64,000 nt of DNA from Pseudomonas migulae NBRC 103157 (GTDB taxonomy: Bacteria; Pseudomonadota; Gammaproteobacteria; Pseudomonadales; Pseudomonadaceae), in the NCBI RefSeq assembly GCF_002091715.1, contig NZ_BDAG01000021.1, positions 1 to 64,000 on the forward strand, read 5' to 3'. Position 1 is the first letter of the stretch, and every line of letters starts with the position of its first letter. Position numbers and translations under genes: made by a program. Below are positions 62,679-64,000 of the stretch, piece after piece. Under the pieces are notes generated by a model, which did no database searches, had not been told where the DNA came from, and saw nothing but the letters and a program-made list of their open reading frames with translations.

Positions 62679-64000
62679 TCAGTTCTCTTCATCGTTGGCG
62701 CCGGGATAAAAGCCGTGTAGCAAGCGATAGCGGTCACGCCGTATCTGGTTAGCCCGCTCCTGGACCTGATGTGCGGGTAGACCCAGCATGATCAACGCGT
62801 GGGAGGCGAGCATCAGGCTCGACTCCAGTAACTCGGGCACGACTTCGCTGGCGCCGGCTGCTTTCAACTCGGCCAGTTGGCTGTCGTCCCGAGTGCGTAC
62901 CAGGATTGGAACGGTCGAATTCAATAGGCGCGCCTCCTTGAGAATCAGTAACGCGATATCGGCCTGGTCCACGGCAATCACCAGTAGCCTGGCGCGTGCC
63001 AGCCCTACCGCCAGCAGCAGCTCACCGCGCCGTGAATCGCCATAGTGCACACAGGTTTCACCCACAGCGGCTTCCTGGACACGCACCGGATCGGTGTCCA
63101 GCGCGATATAGGGCTGCAGCGCATTGCGCAGCGCTCGCCCGATCGACTGACCCACGCGACCGTAGCCACAGATCACCACGTGGCTGTGCAAACCGGCGTT
63201 TAGCGTGCTTATTTTCTCGAGTTTGGCTTCTTCGTTGGGCTTGCGGTGCAGGCGTGTCGCGATGCGGGGCGCCGCGCGCAGCAATAGCGGCGTCAGTAGC
63301 ATCGAGCAGAAGGTCGCGGCCAGCAGCAACCCGCCGAGGTCGGCGGGCATCATTCTGTTCTGTTGCATCAGGGCCATCAACGCGAAGCAGAACTCGCCGC
63401 CCTGGGCCAGTGCCAGTCCGCTGCGCCAGGCAGTTTCAACATCACTGCCGCGCCATTTGACCAGCAGCGCGACCACGCACCCCTTGATCAGCAGCAACCC
63501 AGCGGTCAGACCGAGGATCAGCAAGCCGTGATTGAGGAACAGCTGCAAATCGATGAGCATGCCAATGCTGACGAAGAACACCCCGAGCAGAATGTCGCGA
63601 AACGGGCGGATGTCGGCTTCGATCTGATGGCGGTAGTGGCTTTCTCCCAGCAACATGCCGGCGAGAAAGGCACCCAGGGCAGGGGAGAGTCCGAGCAGGT
63701 GAGTGAGCCAGGCCGTCAGCAAAACAATCACCAGTGCCAACAGTACAAACAATTCTGCAGAGCGGGCGGCCGCCACTTCATGAAATAGCCGTGGCAGAAA
63801 CCAGCGACTGGCCATCAGCAGGCCGACGAAGAGCACGACGGTCTTGCCGAGCGTCAGTGGTAACGCCCAGTACCAGACCTGATCGCTGTTGCCGGCGAAC
63901 ACCGGCACCAGCGTCAACAGCAACACTGCCACGATATCCTGGAACAGCAATACGGCGATGGCGTTCTGGCCGTGGCTGCTGAAAATCTCGCCGAGACTCC
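62679..64000 (-). CDS. Kef-type K+/H+ antiporter (5' end outside the window)
   Basis: At least 440 aa of the C-terminal part. The frame stays open to the window edge; residues before the first internal Met read HGQNAIAVLLFQDIVAV, the conserved CPA2 membrane segment. Membrane helices are followed by a RCK/TrkA-N domain with the NAD-binding VVICGYGRVGQSIG. The C-terminus ends in an acidic tail. It is a monovalent cation:proton antiporter, KefB/KefC/YbaL-like; the subtype cannot be decided without the N-terminus. Confidence 0.88.
   Translation of the reverse strand, partial: SLGEIFSSHGQNAIAVLLFQDIVAVLLLTLVPVFAGNSDQVWYWALPLTLGKTVVLFVGLLMASRWFLPRLFHEVAAARSAELFVLLALVIVLLTAWLTHLLGLSPALGAFLAGMLLGESHYRHQIEADIRPFRDILLGVFFVSIGMLIDLQLFLNHGLLILGLTAGLLLIKGCVVALLVKWRGSDVETAWRSGLALAQGGEFCFALMALMQQNRMMPADLGGLLLAATFCSMLLTPLLLRAAPRIATRLHRKPNEEAKLEKISTLNAGLHSHVVICGYGRVGQSIGRALRNALQPYIALDTDPVRVQEAAVGETCVHYGDSRRGELLLAVGLARARLLVIAVDQADIALLILKEARLLNSTVPILVRTRDDSQLAELKAAGASEVVPELLESSLMLASHALIMLGLPAHQVQERANQIRRDRYRLLHGFYPGANDEEN

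Overview
The window looks like a chromosomal segment of a fluorescent Pseudomonas (P. fluorescens species complex). Supporting points are the GC-rich coding sequence, the many GGGAGCGGGCTTGCTCGCGA / GGAGCCGGCTTGCTGGCGA-type REP palindromes between genes, Pseudomonas-style gene content (rdgC, undA, prc, tpm, a two-domain polyphosphate:AMP phosphotransferase) and an unusually dense set of c-di-GMP and phosphorelay proteins. I see no insertion sequence, prophage, integrase or CRISPR array, so this is mostly core or shell chromosome with a few accessory genes.

Layout. 0-10.6 kb: metabolism and housekeeping (pap, thiolase, EamA transporter, fumC, DUF2059 protein, BolA-like protein, trhO, a DsbA-family thiol oxidoreductase, an ABC exporter). 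10.6-15.2 kb: one very large secreted-toxin-like gene whose C-terminus carries a deaminase-type zinc site and which has no visible immunity gene. 15.5-18.8 kb: a membrane GGDEF-EAL protein and undA, the diiron 1-undecene synthase. 18.9-21.4 kb: an SMR guanidinium-type exporter behind a guanidine-II riboswitch, a BASS transporter, rdgC. 21.5-22.2 kb: a tandemly duplicated tRNA-Val/tRNA-Asp cassette. 22.2-25.2 kb: a membrane-anchored catalase-like protein with a RoxA/CcpA-like di-heme cytochrome c. 25.4-28.1 kb: an FKBP lipoprotein, a DUF1232 protein preceded by two inverted consensus DnaA boxes, and a three-gene XRE regulator operon. 28.2-33.3 kb: an EAL-CBS-GGDDF protein, prc protease and a quinone oxidoreductase.

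33.4-39.8 kb is a likely phosphate-starvation module. It holds a HAD phosphatase, a binding-protein ABC importer, a cytoplasmic alkaline-phosphatase-superfamily enzyme and a divergent GntR/UTRA regulator. The intergenic region carries Pho-box-like repeats facing both ways. I infer uptake and intracellular hydrolysis of an organophosphorus compound.

39.8-49.6 kb mixes a DODA-type dioxygenase, tpm, htpX, an AlaA-like aminotransferase and a thiol/peroxide defence group (msrB, glutathione peroxidase with an overlapping OhrR-like two-Cys regulator, free-methionine-R-sulfoxide reductase), plus a hybrid histidine kinase. 49.6-60 kb is a signalling block: an HD-GYP sensor, a BvgS/RocS-like kinase, a BvgA/RocA-like regulator, a stand-alone RocR-like receiver without its EAL domain, dgt, and an EAL protein. 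60.1-64 kb has a yqjD-yqjE-like membrane gene set, an ammonium transporter and the 3' part of a Kef-type antiporter that runs off the window.

The observations I consider most worth following are the deaminase-tipped giant toxin, undA (easily mislabelled as a TenA regulator), the guanidine-II riboswitch, the Pho-box-flanked organophosphate importer, the DnaA-box pair, and the reduced RocR-like receiver.
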